Of a stretch of DNA of 64,000 nucleotides, positions 24,971-39,261 are shown one piece after another. The stretch is from the NCBI GenBank assembly GCA_028023455.1, contig JAQFVV010006273.1, positions 2,604,001 to 2,668,000 of the forward strand, in the 5' to 3' direction. The stretch is from Epiperipatus broadwayi (Eukaryota; Onychophora; Udeonychophora; Euonychophora; Peripatidae). Position 1 is the first letter of the stretch. Every line of letters begins with the position of its first letter. The notes under the pieces were generated by a model. It had not been told where the DNA came from. It did not search any database and worked only from the letters and a program-made list of their open reading frames with translations. Position numbers and translations under genes: made by a program.

Positions 24971-27900
24971 CTTAGTAAATATTATTACAGAGGATAAATC
25001 TAACAAATAATGTACACAGAGATGAATTTTATTTTACAAAGTTTAATTATTAGCAGTATTGACAGAACCTATGCTAACATCTGATGTGCCTCTAATTAAA
25101 TTGGCATTGCATATATACTTAAAAAAAAATTAAATTGTTTTTGAAACTTGAAAAAATTACGTTTTTATTCATCCTGAATTCAAACTCCAGGATATGAATA
25201 AAACAGACAAATGTGTTAATCACTATACTATTAATTTTTTTTATACATTTATATATGATATGAACTTTAACCATAAACCTATAAAGTAGTATTGCAAATG
25301 AGAAATTGTTAAAACATAAGTTAATATATCTGCTTTCTGTGAAACTTATCGTGGAAGAAAGGGAACTAATTAAACTAGTAGTTAGCTAAATATTTTAAAA
25401 GTCTCCTTAACAATGCTCATTCTCAGAAGTCAAATTCCAAAAATTAAGAAATAGAAAACACTTATCAGATAGTGGTATTTTTTTACATCAATAAAAGACA
25501 TGTATTTTTTTAATATTTTACTTGATGGTATAGATAATAGCTTTGGAAACTCAGATAGTCACTATTGCTGAATTTCTGTATGAACATGGATTGATTAACA
25601 TTAACATATTGTTTGTACAATAAAAATACTATTAAAAGATGTGGATGCATCTTAACTCAGAATAGTAGCACCTTATGGATTACGTTTAGTTACAACTCAA
25701 CTGGCAATAAGAAGTTAATAATCATTTATAGGTGTAAATAGCCATACATGTCATAGATTATTAAATACTAGAGTTAATGTTTGAAACAGGTTTTATCACA
25801 AATGTATTGGTAGACAATTTTATATTCATTCTTGAAAAACAGTTGTTATTTGTATTAAGTTCATAGGAATGGTAAATGATAAACTTGAATTTTTAATCTG
25901 GTCATGTAACCAAGATGTGCAAGTTTATTAAAAAAAATAGTATTGTAATGTTTTATTTAATTTCATTATTATGAATTGTCTTTCTTTCTGCACTTGACTA
26001 AAACATACAATGCACGTGAAGCTTTATAAATAATTAGGAATTTAAGTATAGAGATTTTAGACATCAAAAATCTTGAGGACAATTGATATATTAATACTGC
26101 AAAAGAAACATAGTTATTTGCTTACACTTTGTAACTTTTTTGTAGTTTGAATGACATACAAATCTGAATGATTCTATCATGATTTTACTAAATGAGTGGA
26201 TGACATTGTTTTATGTGATAGATACCAGATGATATTTTGTCTAATGATACAAAAAATTTATATAATAAAATTTAATGATATGTCTATATTACAAGCTGAT
26301 TGAGACTTCAATTTAAAAATTCAGCAATCTTGAAAATAATACTTTGTTTTGTAAAAGATTATGATAACATGTTTGTTTTAGACAACTGGAATTATTTATG
26401 ACAGTATTTGGTATTAAAAAAATTATAAATGTAAAAAAGACAAAAAGTTATGATAATTTTAAGGGAGTATTATTTTACAAACACCAAGACAAAAATATCA
26501 AGAATTTTATTGAGTAAGATATTTTTGGTTATAGATTTGTAATTATTATATAATCAATATGGTTTTAGAATGCAAAACACATTGTCATTATATAATTAAA
26601 CTTTTTTTTTGTTACCAGAAAAGATTAACAAAATATGTCATGATCAGAATATTATGTACATTTTTATTTTATTGATTTACTTAAATTATTTGACTAAGCT
26701 CACTAAGCTGATTCAAAGCATTTTAGCAATTCATAGCTTTCCTCCTCATATTATCTTGGCATACTATTTTATTTAATCTTTTTTTTTTTGCATGTAGTCT
26801 TTCTCTAGGTTTTTTTTTTAAAAAACCCTTGTTTGAATTAACATAAGAATAATATTAGTGATAACTAATAGTTACCATCCACATAGATTATATACTTTCA
26901 GTCTCCACATCTTAATCTAAATATATATTTTTCTTATTCCTCTCTGCTAGATCTGTTTATAAACTCTATATTCCTCTTCTGTTAAATCCAAATATTATAT
27001 GCTTAATAGAATTATATTTTTAAAGTCTTTTTCAGATATACAGATTTGGGTTCTTTTAATATTAAGCTGTTTATTCTGTAATAATTTTTTAAATGTATTT
27101 CCATATATACCTTTACCCCAGACAGCAAACTCAGTTGACTCACAAAGTGTCTCATAAATCAAATATCTCACCTAACAAATAAGTAATTATAATGAGTTTC
27201 TATGTTATCTTAAATTTAAAATAGGTAAAAAACCCTATTAAAATATACAACCTAAAATTTAAAAAAGCTTTAATGAATATATATTTTGGTAAGAACTTTA
27301 AAAAGATACTAACATTTTACTAAATATACTGTATAAAAATATTTCAATAGCTAAAATTTAAAAAATATATATTATATTTTTATTTAATGATACGTCATTT
27401 TATTTATTACATAGCCAGTGAATATTTCCTGAATCATGATTCATTAAATTAAAATAAAGGATGTAGAAAAAAAATAACTTAAAATCATTTTAAAATTTAT
27501 TTTTGGTGCACTCTATTTATATTACCTTTTTTTTATTTTTATAATGTCTAACCAAAAAGTTGTTCAATATTTGTTTTTGCATTACCGCTGTTTTTTTTTT
27601 TTTTTTTAAATAATAGTTTGCAAATTAATTGTACATAAATGCAGTCAAAATTAAATCAAAATCACATAAAGAAATATAATATACAGTTGGTTATTTGTAG
27701 TTTTAATAATCCAAATTATTAAATCATATTAGTTTTTGTCAACACCATATTTTTTATGTTTACAATAAAAGATTTGATTATCTTGAATATAATAGAATCA
27801 AATTAAGAAATTATTGATTTAAAATTGAGTAAATAAATGAGTTTTAATTTATATATAGCAATGAACAATATTGGTAACAACATAACAAATTGGTTTTCCA

Positions 27901-28740
27901 ACATTAATAAGAAATATAAAATTAGTTGTATATATTCAAGAATATAAAGGGCTGCAATGTATTGTTCAAGAAAAGAAGACTATATTAAACAAAAAGATTT
28001 AATAACCAATAAATTAAAACAGAGTGGTTCCCTATACATATAATCGAAAGGAATATTGAAAAACTAGAGTATAAGATATATAAAAATGAAAAGTGTAAAG
28101 GGAAAAAGAAAGATAAAAATAACTATATAAGAATAAAAACAAATAATAATATTATAGTGAATAATTTAATAAAATTATAAAGAAGATTAATAAAAAATGC
28201 AAAAGAATAATTACTACAAAACTAGTCAATAAAGAAAGAGAAAACATACTAAATTTAATAGATAACAAATACATGGGATATAATAAAGATAATAAAGAAA
28301 TAATTAATTGAGTGTGGAGTTGATAAAAAATATGTGGGAGCAATGAAAAATTCTATAAAAACAAGATTAAAACATGTCAGATAATAAATCATCGATATAT
28401 ATACATATGAAGGAAACAGAATACAAAGTTCAATAAAAATGATATCACATACAACAATATTAAAGAAAGGAAAATAGAAGTAATACTAATAAGAAAAATA
28501 AAATCAAAATTTAATAGGGATTCTGGGATTAGGATGAGATTGTTATAGATATGGTTCTTAAATGGGATATGTACAGGTAAATATATAAAGAAAAACTTAT
28601 TTATAAATAAAATATGAATTGTAAAAAATGGTTAAGTTACATAGGAGTATAAACATGAGTATGCTTATAGATATTAAATATTAGAAAAATTTAGCATATT
28701 ATTTACATATAAAGCAGCATAATGTAAGTTTATAAAATAA
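24971..28740. other. Very AT-rich non-coding DNA
   Basis: No supportable feature. The stretch at 27950-28740 is A-rich on the plus strand and resembles decayed retroelement coding sequence only by composition. Confidence 0.5.
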
Positions 28741-31482
28741 TTATATATATTGTACCGGTCGAAAAACCTCCACCACCTAAACTGCAGGTCAGATCCAAAC
28801 TCAGCCGAAACAAACTGAATTCAAACCTAACTCACCAGCTCAAATCAATGGATGATCTAAATTGAAGGCACAGTGCTATGTGCTAAGAAACTACCTCAAT
28901 GGTTGGTGGTGATTTGAGACCCCTGAACTGATGCTAATAATGGATAATAAACTAACTAAAGATAATTTTAAATCGAATCATATGTATGTGTTCGGGTCGC
29001 CAACACAAACAGCAAGCATTAACATTAAAATAATGATTGAATAAAAGAGTTAAGAAACAGAGTGTGTTAATAAATGTTTAATAATAATAATAATAATAGT
29101 TTTTTTGTTCAACTTTTAAATGATGACTATATTGATTACCTCTAGTCCTTAAACAGAGTTTGTAATTACAATAAGAATGGCAGTCCATATTATATGCCAA
29201 CAATGATTACACAATATTATGGAAGTCTACATGTCTATGCCCCCAACAAGAAAAGAAGGGCAGATAAAGGTATTCAGTAGTGATGGAAATTATTATTCTA
29301 GTTTTATACGAAAGAATGTGAGATTTATTTTCACATTTGCAAATCCATTCCTGAAGAGCAAGATACGTATTTAGGACATAACTTTAACCTTTACTAGAAA
29401 ACTTATTTAAGTAGAAATGACTAAGAATTTGTTTGACTTTAATGAAATCAAATCATCACAAATTACGAGCATAAAAGCGGGCTTTACTGGAACAGAGAAG
29501 TAATGGTGCTGACGAATTATGAGCTATAAAATGAACAGGAAAGATAATAGCTTGTCAGTGATTTAAGTAGTATGGCGGCTTGTATTTTACAAGTCTTACT
29601 ACCCGTTTTGGAGATGTGGAACATGGGGAAAGCCAGGCCAAGTCATAGCTATGAACCTTTGGTGTTCTGAATATAATCTAAGCAGGGGAGGAAGTGCTTT
29701 CTTCCTCTATAATTAAAATAATTGTGATATCATCAATGACAAGCCTATTGAATGGAAGATTGCCCTGCGTCAGCAATGTTTGAAGATGATGACTTGATAG
29801 TCACCATTTGAATAATAAAACCCAATTGATTATAGAATTCTCTATGTGATGACTTGATCAAATTAATTAAAGTCAAATGAGCTTTTAACTAAAATTATTT
29901 TAAAGCAATTATAAAATTATATTAATTATGCCCCAAACATCATGCCCCTCCTGAATATTAATATATAAAAAAAATGGATTAGAATGTATTTATTTGATTC
30001 CTTTATCAACCCCTTTGCAAAAATATTTTAAATATAAATAAATAAACATTTGTTAACCTGATAAAAAAAGCTGGGGACATAGATTAGAAACGAAGCTAAT
30101 GATTTATTATTAGCCAATTATAAAATAGCAAACATTGAATAAATTTAATTCTAATGGGCAGAAATTACTATTAGACTTAATATTTTATTACTTGTATAAG
30201 GCAAATGGAACAAAGGAGATCATCGAGTCGAAGGATTATTGGCATATAATTAAATATAAATGACATTAATGAATTACACTATAAATATATATATAATACA
30301 ATAAATGAACTGCCATCGTAAAAGAAAAAGAAAGATAAATCTAAGGACCAGAGATTGAGAGAATTACTATATAATTTAAAATAGCATAAATAAAAGAAAG
30401 TTTTTTACAGATTTTCACATTTAGGAATGAGAAGAGCTTTAAAAGGGAATGTAAAGTAAAGTTCAGAATCTGGACAGAAAGTTATGGTTCATGATAGAAT
30501 TATATTACCATTTCTTCTGGGGCTGGTTCCTTAGTTTACACATCTGAGTGGTGGAAACATAGGCGCGCATTTTGTAAATTACTTGAACAGCATTTTGATT
30601 GATATTTTCATGATTTTTGGGCAGCACGATTGGTCTGGAAAGGATTTAGCAGCTTCATTGAAGATTTTCAGGGGACTTCAGGAACAGTAGTTAGATTCCT
30701 GAAGTTTTAGCCCCTCACCATGATAGAAACACTATTTAAAATCATAATTTAAAAACAGATGCACAGAGTTTAATGGTACTTCTCTAAACAAAGATGGCTT
30801 CTCTTTCTCTCCGAACTTTTCCAGACTATTTATACTGTCCTCTGATGCCTTCAGGCTGGTGCTTTTTTCATTATCAATGTTACAAAATTTTACTAGTTGT
30901 TTTTAGATACATTCCTTCGATAAGGCTTTCAAACTCATTAACTTGAATTCATTTTCTAATTAGAAAATGAATTTTTAAAATCAGAAAATAATTTTAATTA
31001 GGAACCATCCTTACATTTTAAATAATTATCTTTTTTCTAATTAATAAAACTTTACCCATTGTTTTTGGAAAGGGACAATTTGAAAGTTTATCGAAAGAAT
31101 GTAGCTTTTAATCACTAAAAATTTGAACTATTTAAAGTAAAATAAAACATTCCTGATGCAATGAAACTTTTAGAACGAACATGTACATTTAAATATTTAT
31201 AAATATATAAGCACAATCCATGCAGTTATAATATATATAAATTCATGAATAATTCTATCATGAATTTATTAATAGAATTGATTAATTTAAACCTCAAATG
31301 AGTCAATTTTAACACACATTTATGTAATAGTTTTTCTTTAAGGAAACTAGCATGGATTGAACATGTAAAGCCCATTGCATTGGAAATTCAAGGTTAGTAC
31401 TAGGGTTTGAAGTAAGCTTCTGGCAAGATGTCATGAAGCTAGGATCGAACTTAGATCCGACTGCTTTAATATATATATATAT
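28741..31482. other. Non-coding DNA with unclassified repeat-like patches
   Basis: Less AT-rich blocks at about 28755-28990, 29460-29800, 30470-30720 and 30760-30890 look like old interspersed repeats, without a protein domain, clean ORF or terminal structure. Confidence 0.4.
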
Positions 31483-31614
31483 ATGATCAATAGATGGTGT
31501 TTTACCAAAAACACTGACCAAGCGTATGTTTGTTTACATAAATGACAAAAGAGTCAGAATTAACTATTTCTTTCATTGGTCAGTGTTTTTGGTAAAACAC
31601 CATCTATTGATCAT
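31483..31614. repeat. Inverted repeat with perfect 38-bp arms
   Basis: Arms 31483-31520 and 31577-31614 (ATGATCAATAGATGGTG and its complement) are perfect or nearly so around a 56-bp loop. It ends just upstream of the Penelope fragment. Confidence 0.6.
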
Positions 31615-31678
31615 AAATACAAGCGACAGCAAGTTAACATGATTAAAACTTGTTTTTGTTTTTCATATATATATAAGA

Positions 31679-32590
31679 AAATGTGATGAAACCATTTCAA
31701 TATCAGTTGGCAGAAAATCCACCCATACAAACATATCTAATTTTAATTTTCATCATCACCCTGCTCAAATATTTTCTGTAGCAAAAAAATCTTTTGACTA
31801 GAACTTATAGTTTGTCTGATAAAGATCACCTTGATCAAGAAATAGAACTTACAAAAATATTCTACTTTCTAATGATTATAATAGGAACATCATATGTAAG
31901 AGTTTACATAGCATTGATGCTAAAGGATACAAGAGGATAGAATTAACAATTCATCTTATAATAGAATGGTTTTACCTTATATTAAAGGAGTTACTGATAA
32001 GGTCAGTAGAAGACTATCTAGTTTTAATATAAAGACTACTTCTTCTACTGGCAAGAAAATTAGTGATTTTTTACACAAACCTAAAGACAGTATTTTTTGG
32101 AACACCATGGGGATTATAAAATTACATGTTTGCAGTGCTCAAGAAGTTATGTAGGCCAGTCTAATAGATGAATAAATGTCAAAATTAAAGAAAATGTAAA
32201 TGCTTTTAATCAGAAAATTAAAACTTCCCATTTTTTAGAAATTCATCACAAACCTGATTTTAACCATGCAAAAATACTTGCTAATTTGTCAAGGTATGAT
32301 TTAAAAACCATGAGAGAGTCAATAGAAATATTAAGAAGACCTACTGATTTAAATAGAGCTGATGAAGCACAACATATTCCAGTTATGTGGAAACCTCTCA
32401 TTTTATGTGTCTTCTACTATTAACTTAAAATTAATAGATGGAAAAACTGAGAGAAATAAACATTTTGATAAGCTCATATTTTAAATGCTGAACTACTTCA
32501 AGTTGAATCTCATTTTTCATCTCACACTCAGTCATGTTATTGTTTGAGATCTAATAATTTTTCTTTCAAAAGTTAACCTTGACAATAGCA
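31679..32590 (+). pseudogene. Second Penelope-like fragment, heavily decayed
   Basis: The conceptual translation switches frames. It contains THTN-S-FNFHHHPAQIFSVAK near 31720-31795, then LPYIKGVTDKVSRRLSSF from 31972, and a degraded GIY-YIG region near 32100-32160. It is colinear with the 59.5-60.4 kb element, including the end that resembles the LRKR terminus near 32550. Several stops and shifts are present. No hammerhead core was seen after it. Confidence 0.75.
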
Positions 32591-33174
32591 GATGCTAGTT
32601 CATCAAAATATCAGTATGTAATAGAAAATAACACATGGTTTAACCCAAAAAATAATAATTTATATATATTGTGCACTTTTATTGGTACATCCCCTCATAA
32701 AATAAATTGGAAAGAAAATTTTGAGATGTATAATTTTAAATTTTATTAAATCAAAAAGAGAAGTACTTATTAAGCTGGGAAAAGTAATTGTCATTTTAAT
32801 TATCCTAAGGTTTGAACTTAGGTTTAGTCAATTTCAAGTCATATAATGGATATAAATTCTGGGTAAACTAGTTGGTTACAAATGTACATAACAGAATATA
32901 AATTTATAGCTACAAATAAGTAAATAGTTGATATCATTTAAAATTATAATGAAGTTCAAATTTAATCTTCTAAACAAATATGCATTATATAGATAGATCA
33001 TTATTGTCTGTGGGCATTTAATATTACCAAAGCAATTTTTTTTAGTTAAATCTTAAATTATGTTTAGAAATAAATAACTAGGATTCATTTTACAAATTTC
33101 AAGATCTAAATCAAGAATGTAAATTGTATTTTATTCAGTTTTATAGCAATCAATGGAACCTCCCTTTTAATCTA

Positions 33175-33760
33175 ATCTGCCATACCAGGGCGGCACTAGG
33201 CTATTGGAACCTAAAAAATTTATTTAGTAGGCAGATATGCAAGGGAGAGGTTACTCTTTTATCGAACTGAAAACCCCAGTCACTAGCTCAGGGAGAAGCT
33301 ACGCTTAAAATATCACTCTGAATGCTAACATTTCAAATTCTTAATTTTAAATATTAATAATATATATAAAATAAGTTAATGCCAAAATTAATTCAACAAA
33401 AATTTTTAATATAATGCACACACACATTAAAAGGAAAAATTCTGAAAATTAAATTAACTAGTGAATATATTTGATTTGAATTATATGTCCAGATGGAAGC
33501 GTTTAATAGATTTAATACAATTATAATATTTTACTAAGCATAAATATGCTACATAGATTATGCATATAACAAACTCAATACTTTTAACCTTAGGCCAAAA
33601 TTTCGCATTTAAATCAATGCTAACTTACTGATATACCGATGTGACCAATGCAAAATGAAATTATTAGCATAACATAATCATGCTAACAGGAATTTACATC
33701 TGTAGAATGATATCATTAGAAAAATAACAAATCATGGTGGGAAGGAATAAGCATCTTCCC
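33175..33760 (+). repeat. Dispersed repeat with a terminal hairpin, copy 1
   Basis: It begins with ATCTGCC (33175-33181), shares the CAGGGCG, CTAGGCTATTGGAACCT region with 61407 onward, and a hairpin closes at GGCAGATAT (33230-33238). Similarity with the 61.4 kb copy resumes downstream, including ACCAATGCAA and AGCATAA segments. No coding capacity is visible; the class is unknown. Confidence 0.6.
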
Positions 33761-33983
33761 CCTGATCATTAATAAACCTCACCAACAGACAGGAATGATT
33801 CACTGCCCAATTGTTGATACAAAAAAGAAATTCTTGAAATATACTGTAGCAACCAGAGAGTAAGAAAATAAATGGCATAGGAAATATGTCTACAACCATT
33901 GACAATGTGATGGCTATACTTTTGGGCCATAAGTTCAGGTGGATATTATGCCCTGTATGCTAACATGGTATCCAATACACCTA

Positions 33984-34325
33984 CTTAGATTACATTGACT
34001 CAGTTCAGACCTATATGACTATATAAGCTAATGAGCTTAGATTGAAAATATTGTGTTTTCAATTTTGTTCTCATAGTTTTGTAGTTAAGTAGAGATAAAA
34101 GGTGGCTGCTGGAGGGTTGCATTATATCCTAAGATCTAGGTGAGATGCTCTCAGATTCAAGGCTCCTCATTGACGAAGACCACAAGCCAGAAATTAGTCT
34201 GGGGATATTGGATAAGAAGGCACTAGATAGGGATTTTATGCACAAGCCATCTGGCATCCATTAATTACTCTGGCTTGCACTGAGTGGCACTACTGTATGG
34301 AGAGTTTTGTCTGTTTCAATTTTGA
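33984..34325 (+). mobile_element. Single-arm copy of the hammerhead repeat family (copy B)
   Basis: This is one arm of the family in direct orientation. It begins in the inner CTCAGTTCAG palindrome, continues through TATATAAG at 34020-34027 and the ribozyme region, and ends at the TTTTGTCTGTTTC boundary near 34320. It lacks both the inverted partner and the right-hand tail, and no flanking direct repeat was seen. It may be a truncated insertion or a recombination remnant. Divergence from the other copies is modest. Confidence 0.75.
34155..34213 (+). ncRNA. Decayed hammerhead ribozyme in copy B
   Basis: The core box at 34170-34176 reads TTGACGA, one change from CTGACGA. GAAA is at 34190-34193, followed by TTAG and TC. 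Helix I segments ATTCAA (34155-34160) and TTGGAT (34208-34213) still pair largely, with one G-T wobble. It supports CTGACGA as an ancestral state. Confidence 0.72.
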
Positions 34326-36370
34326 AATAATTTTATTAATTATATAAAAAGGTTTTTTTTTAATTAGACATGCAAGAATTGTTTATAATTACTATCAATA
34401 CTTTATTGAAGTAAAATAATCAAACAAAATTAATTCACATCCAAAACAATATTTTTAATTAATTTGATATTAACTACAACAATCATCAAAATGGCTGAAA
34501 TATCTGTGTGTACATATATTTTGACATATAAGTTATAATAAAATCTCTAAATATTTTTTTTATTTAAATAAATGATTTTCTGCTGAATTAAAGATAAGAG
34601 CTAAACACTTCTAGGCAATTAATTTTAATTAACTAGTCAGCTATTAAAAAAAGAAATGTAAAAGCTATAAATAATGTGTCAAGAATTTTATGTATATTTA
34701 ATTCATTTTTCATTAATCTATTCTTTGTATATCAAATTAATTTTTATTCATTTCCACTTCATTTCAAGGATAATTATTGCATTCATCATAAAAGAATCGA
34801 TTTTAATATAAAATTTACTAAGACCAGAAAGTTTAGCATGACAATTACTTATGCACTGCAGAATAAACTCAGGTAACAACTTTAGTTATATTTTAATCTT
34901 TCATATGCTTTTCTTATCAACCACAATTATATTCTATTATATGAAACATAATAATCAGAAACTTTTTTAAATCAACAAATGTATAAATGGGTCTTTTAAA
35001 ATGAACAAACTTTTTATAATATATTAATAGTTAAAGTCTGTAAAACAATATTACTGAAATAATTAATTTAAATATAAATACTGCAAGTAATTATTTACAA
35101 AAATAGTAAAGCATATTGAAATGTATTATTTTCTGCTTCAATGTTATAAAATATAAAAATAATAAAGCACATTTTAAGATTATCATTTCTCTAGTATTAA
35201 TTCGTTATTTTTCAATAAAAATAATCTTTATGTAGTGAAAAATATTTCAAAAAAATTAAAAATGGGGTAATATATTTTATACAAGGCAATCAAATTTTGT
35301 TTTAAAAAACCTTGCATTTTTTCTTTATGGATTAAAGCTAAATTTTATTTAAAGAATTACATACAAAAAACAAGAAGATAACTTCATTTTTAAAATAATT
35401 TTGATGATACTTAAACTCCTATATATTTTCAATTTTTTTTTTTTTTTTACTGCTATATACCTGCTAATCTGAAAACAACTCAAACCTAAGCAAAAATTTA
35501 ATACGTTATATAAAAATAAAGAAAATAAGATCGCTTCGCTAACTAATACATTAAAATATTTTAAGTGATTTATTTATTTAAATTACAAATTATAAAAAAA
35601 AAAAAACAATTTTAATTTCAAGAATTCTACTTTTTATAACATTTTCCCACTACTGTTTTTTTTTTTTTTTTTCCAAAAAGAGATATATTTTTCCTAAGTA
35701 CAATAATAAATACTGAAATAAATTTAAATGTCAAATATTTATAATTATCTATAGCTCTTCTGGAAAATTATTATAATAAGTTATAATCAATTTTTCTGCC
35801 CAATCAAGTGATTTTTGATGCCAGAAAGTGAATTTATACTATAGTTATTATTCCTAAAATATAAAATAAATATTTATTGTAAAGGTTTTTTTTTTCAAAA
35901 ATTTTAAGCAAAGATATATTTTTTATCGTATTATAATTATTTTGATATATTTAAAATATGCAAATAAATAATCATTGTATTTGTAAATAATAAAATACTC
36001 TGTTCTATGTAAAACGGATTTTAATTCTGAAGTAAATTTTAAAATTTATTGTTATACAACATGGAAAACATCAAATGATCTAACACTGACCCAGATTTTG
36101 TTATAAAACTCTAGACTTAGGAAAATTTATTAATGTTTACTTTAAATTACATTTTAAAACATATTTACATCATTAATATGAATATTTTTAAAATGTTTAA
36201 ACATTAAAACTTTATACTGCAAGTGTGTTCAAAATATTATTAATATTTTAAAAGGGTTACAAAATTAATGCTCAACATTTAATGAGTACTTATTTCTATT
36301 TATGAAAATATTACATTTTAATATCAAATAAATAATATTTTAGTTTGTGAAGGGCAGATCGTTGAAAATT
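34326..36370. other. Very AT-rich non-coding DNA
   Basis: Nothing recognisable. Confidence 0.6.
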
Positions 36371-36594
36371 GAAATAAATTGAGATACTGCCAAATCTCTT
36401 TGTGCTTGTTACAATACTTATCTGACAGCCAATCAGATGTCATGATAGCTCTCCAAATAACAATCAAACCTAAAAAATCTTCGTCATGTGTTTAGGTTTG
36501 GTTGTTATTTGGACAGCTATCATGACATCTGATTGGCTGTCAGATAAGTATTGTAACGAGTGCAAAGAGATTTGGCAGTATCTCAATTTATTTC
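36371..36594. mobile_element. Palindromic MITE-like element
   Basis: Two near-perfect inverted arms of about 100 bp (36371-36475 and 36490-36594) start GAAATAAATTGAGATACTGC. The spacer is very short. It can fold as one hairpin. Divergence between arms is a few bases. The ORF starting at 36486 is an accident of the right arm. Possible TIR-only DNA transposon; no sure target duplication. Confidence 0.75.
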
Positions 36595-39203
36595 ACTTAT
36601 CAGATAAAGTGTATTTAAATGTATTATCTAATCAAATTTTATTATTTAAACAATATTTCTTAAATGCGTGTAAATATTTTCAAGTCAATAGTAATATTTT
36701 GCTTTCCAGTAAATAGGTGAACAATATTTAATTATTAATTATCAGCATTATTATTATATCATAATAAATTAATATATTAAATGACATGAAAATAGTGTGA
36801 GATTATATTTCAATATCAACTACAAAGATTTTGTTTTTGTATTAAAAATGACAATTAATTAGAGTTTTCATAACTTATTTATTAGCATGGACTTATTTTG
36901 AGATAGAGAATTGCCTTACCATGTTGGCATTAAGCTATTATTCTTTAAGAACAGCCTCATTCCATCTATCTTATTATTTCATAGGAGTGTTACATTACTG
37001 AATGATATTGGCCAAAATAATAGGGCACTAATATTTCAGTGGCTTCCCAGAAGATATCATTCAGAAAAGTATGACACTCACATACCAGGCTATTTCCACT
37101 CATATTATTATATTGCCATGAGACATAAATATGCATCAAAGACACACATATGACTGGTAATTAATTTTTATATTGTATGATAAAATATTATTGAATATAT
37201 TTTCAAAGGAATTTTATTGTTATTGTGGAAACTTTCACATGATTAAAATTTGAATCAAGAGTTCATTAAGATCTAAACATCCTGTATATTAATAATTTTT
37301 ATTAATCATTTATTAGACTAGACATTATCCATTTAATGAATAATATTTTTGTAGTGTAATTTTCCCTACATCAGAGTGATGAACAGAAATATTATTCATC
37401 AAGTTAAAAATCTTATATTTCAAAATCCTGATATATTTTTGAGTATTGTAATCAACCAATATATTTCAACAATTGTTGCAAATAAATAACAAAAACTCAG
37501 CTATTTGCCTTATAATCACTTTTGGAATATTTTTGCATATGAACTTTGTCACTTAAATAAAAAGGAATATGACTTTATTGTCTGGAAATTCATAAAAAGT
37601 TTGAGCACCCCACCTGTGAGCACCAAAATTGATCCTGAGATCTCCTGATCCCAAGTTGAACACTCTGCCATCTATATCAAATTGTGCAGGGCAGTTGTCA
37701 CTTTAGTCAATTAAATGATTTCTACTTATGTTAGACAAATATTAATGTCAATATTATATTTATACTTAAATGAATACCTGTTTAACACATACATTAAAGT
37801 CAAAACAAATACATATTTAATGATAGAATCGAGATTTAATATTTATTATTTATTTAATATAAAGTAATTAGCATAAATTTATAAAAGTAATATCAATTAT
37901 GAATACGACTCATCAATAATTCATCAATAATTCAAATCGAATATTGATAAATCACTTTATTTTGAAAAAAGATAGATCAATTTGATGATGGAAAAAAAGA
38001 AATGACTCAATGCTATATTACTTGTTGTGAATAGTACATTATAAGTCACTAATCATTTAATAGTAGTTGTTATGTCAAAATAGAATTGTTACTATAAGGG
38101 TTATTTTGGACATGATTTAAAATATGTGTACAGATATTCAAATTTTATATCATGAGAGTCTCACTCAAATGATTGATCACCAATTGAAACTATTGATATC
38201 AGTCTGAATCTTCATGTGGGAAGGTGGAAAATGAAGCCTCAAACAATATAGTTTATGGTAACTCCCATTCACAAATAATTGGTACACAATATTCCAGTTA
38301 TAAATATTGTGTACTTATTTTTATACTCTGTAAATGTATAATTGGTTAAATTTTTAGGCAGATTTTGAATGAGAAAGATATAATCAAAGCATGAACCTAT
38401 TCTATTCCACATAATAGCAAACCTGGTAGCATTCAACTCAATAAACATATAACATCAAATTAATCATTTTATAAATAATATAAATCTTACTCATATGTAA
38501 TTAGTACTCTCATTGTTGCCATGCACAATAACCAACATCTTTTAGTTTTCTCTACATTTAATTATTAACCATTACCAACTCATTTCTATTTTATCCACCT
38601 ACTCTACCTTCATCAGAGCTGTCATCATTTATCATAACTATTACAGAAATTATTGTGGTCCAGTGTTGTAAATGTGTACTGTGTTTATATGCTTGTATTT
38701 TAGTGTCAACATGAATAAGTGATAGTTGGATAAGAGAACAAATATGTATCACTGATATCATAGAACAAATTAAGAGCCTAAAATAAAACTGAGCTAACAT
38801 GTTCCTAGAAGAAATAATAGCAGATAAACAATCAAAGTTTAAAACTGGATCCACAAATATTGTAAAAATATCTAAAAAAACAACATGTAAGATTGATGGA
38901 TGAAATAAGGAAGCTTGCTGAAATATGAAGAAGGAAATCTGGATTAAATTCGAGAAATTTTAAACTTACAAAATATTGAAAATGATGAAATTATATTGAT
39001 ACCCATATAAAGTTTAAATTTAATAATATGTAAACATTAAAAGTTACATTTTAAGAATATTTAATCAAGTAAAAAAAATAAAGTAGTAATAGATTACTAT
39101 AATTTTTTTAAAAAAATAACTTTTAAAAAAAATTGAAACATTAATATTGAAAAACTCCTTTGTAATACAGAGTTTTGAAGTTAATGGTTAATGATTCTCA
39201 TAA
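36595..39203. other. AT-rich DNA downstream of the ABCC gene
   Basis: A tRNA-like fragment may lie near 37605-37690 on the minus strand, but its boxes are too diverged to call. The ORF at 36911-37153 is not recognised. Confidence 0.5.
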
Positions 39204-39209
39204 TTTATT
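39204..39209 (-). promoter_or_regulatory. Candidate polyadenylation signal of the ABCC5-like gene
   Basis: AATAAA on the minus strand lies 53-58 nt after the ABCC stop codon. Such hexamers are common by chance in DNA this AT-rich, so only the position supports it. Confidence 0.35.
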
Positions 39210-39261
39210 GTTTGCAAATTTGAAAAATATATTATACATGAAAGCTATATACTGTAATATC

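Noticed and set aside
37605-37690. tRNA-like segment on the minus strand
   Set aside because: The A and B boxes are too diverged and no tail or duplication could be defined.
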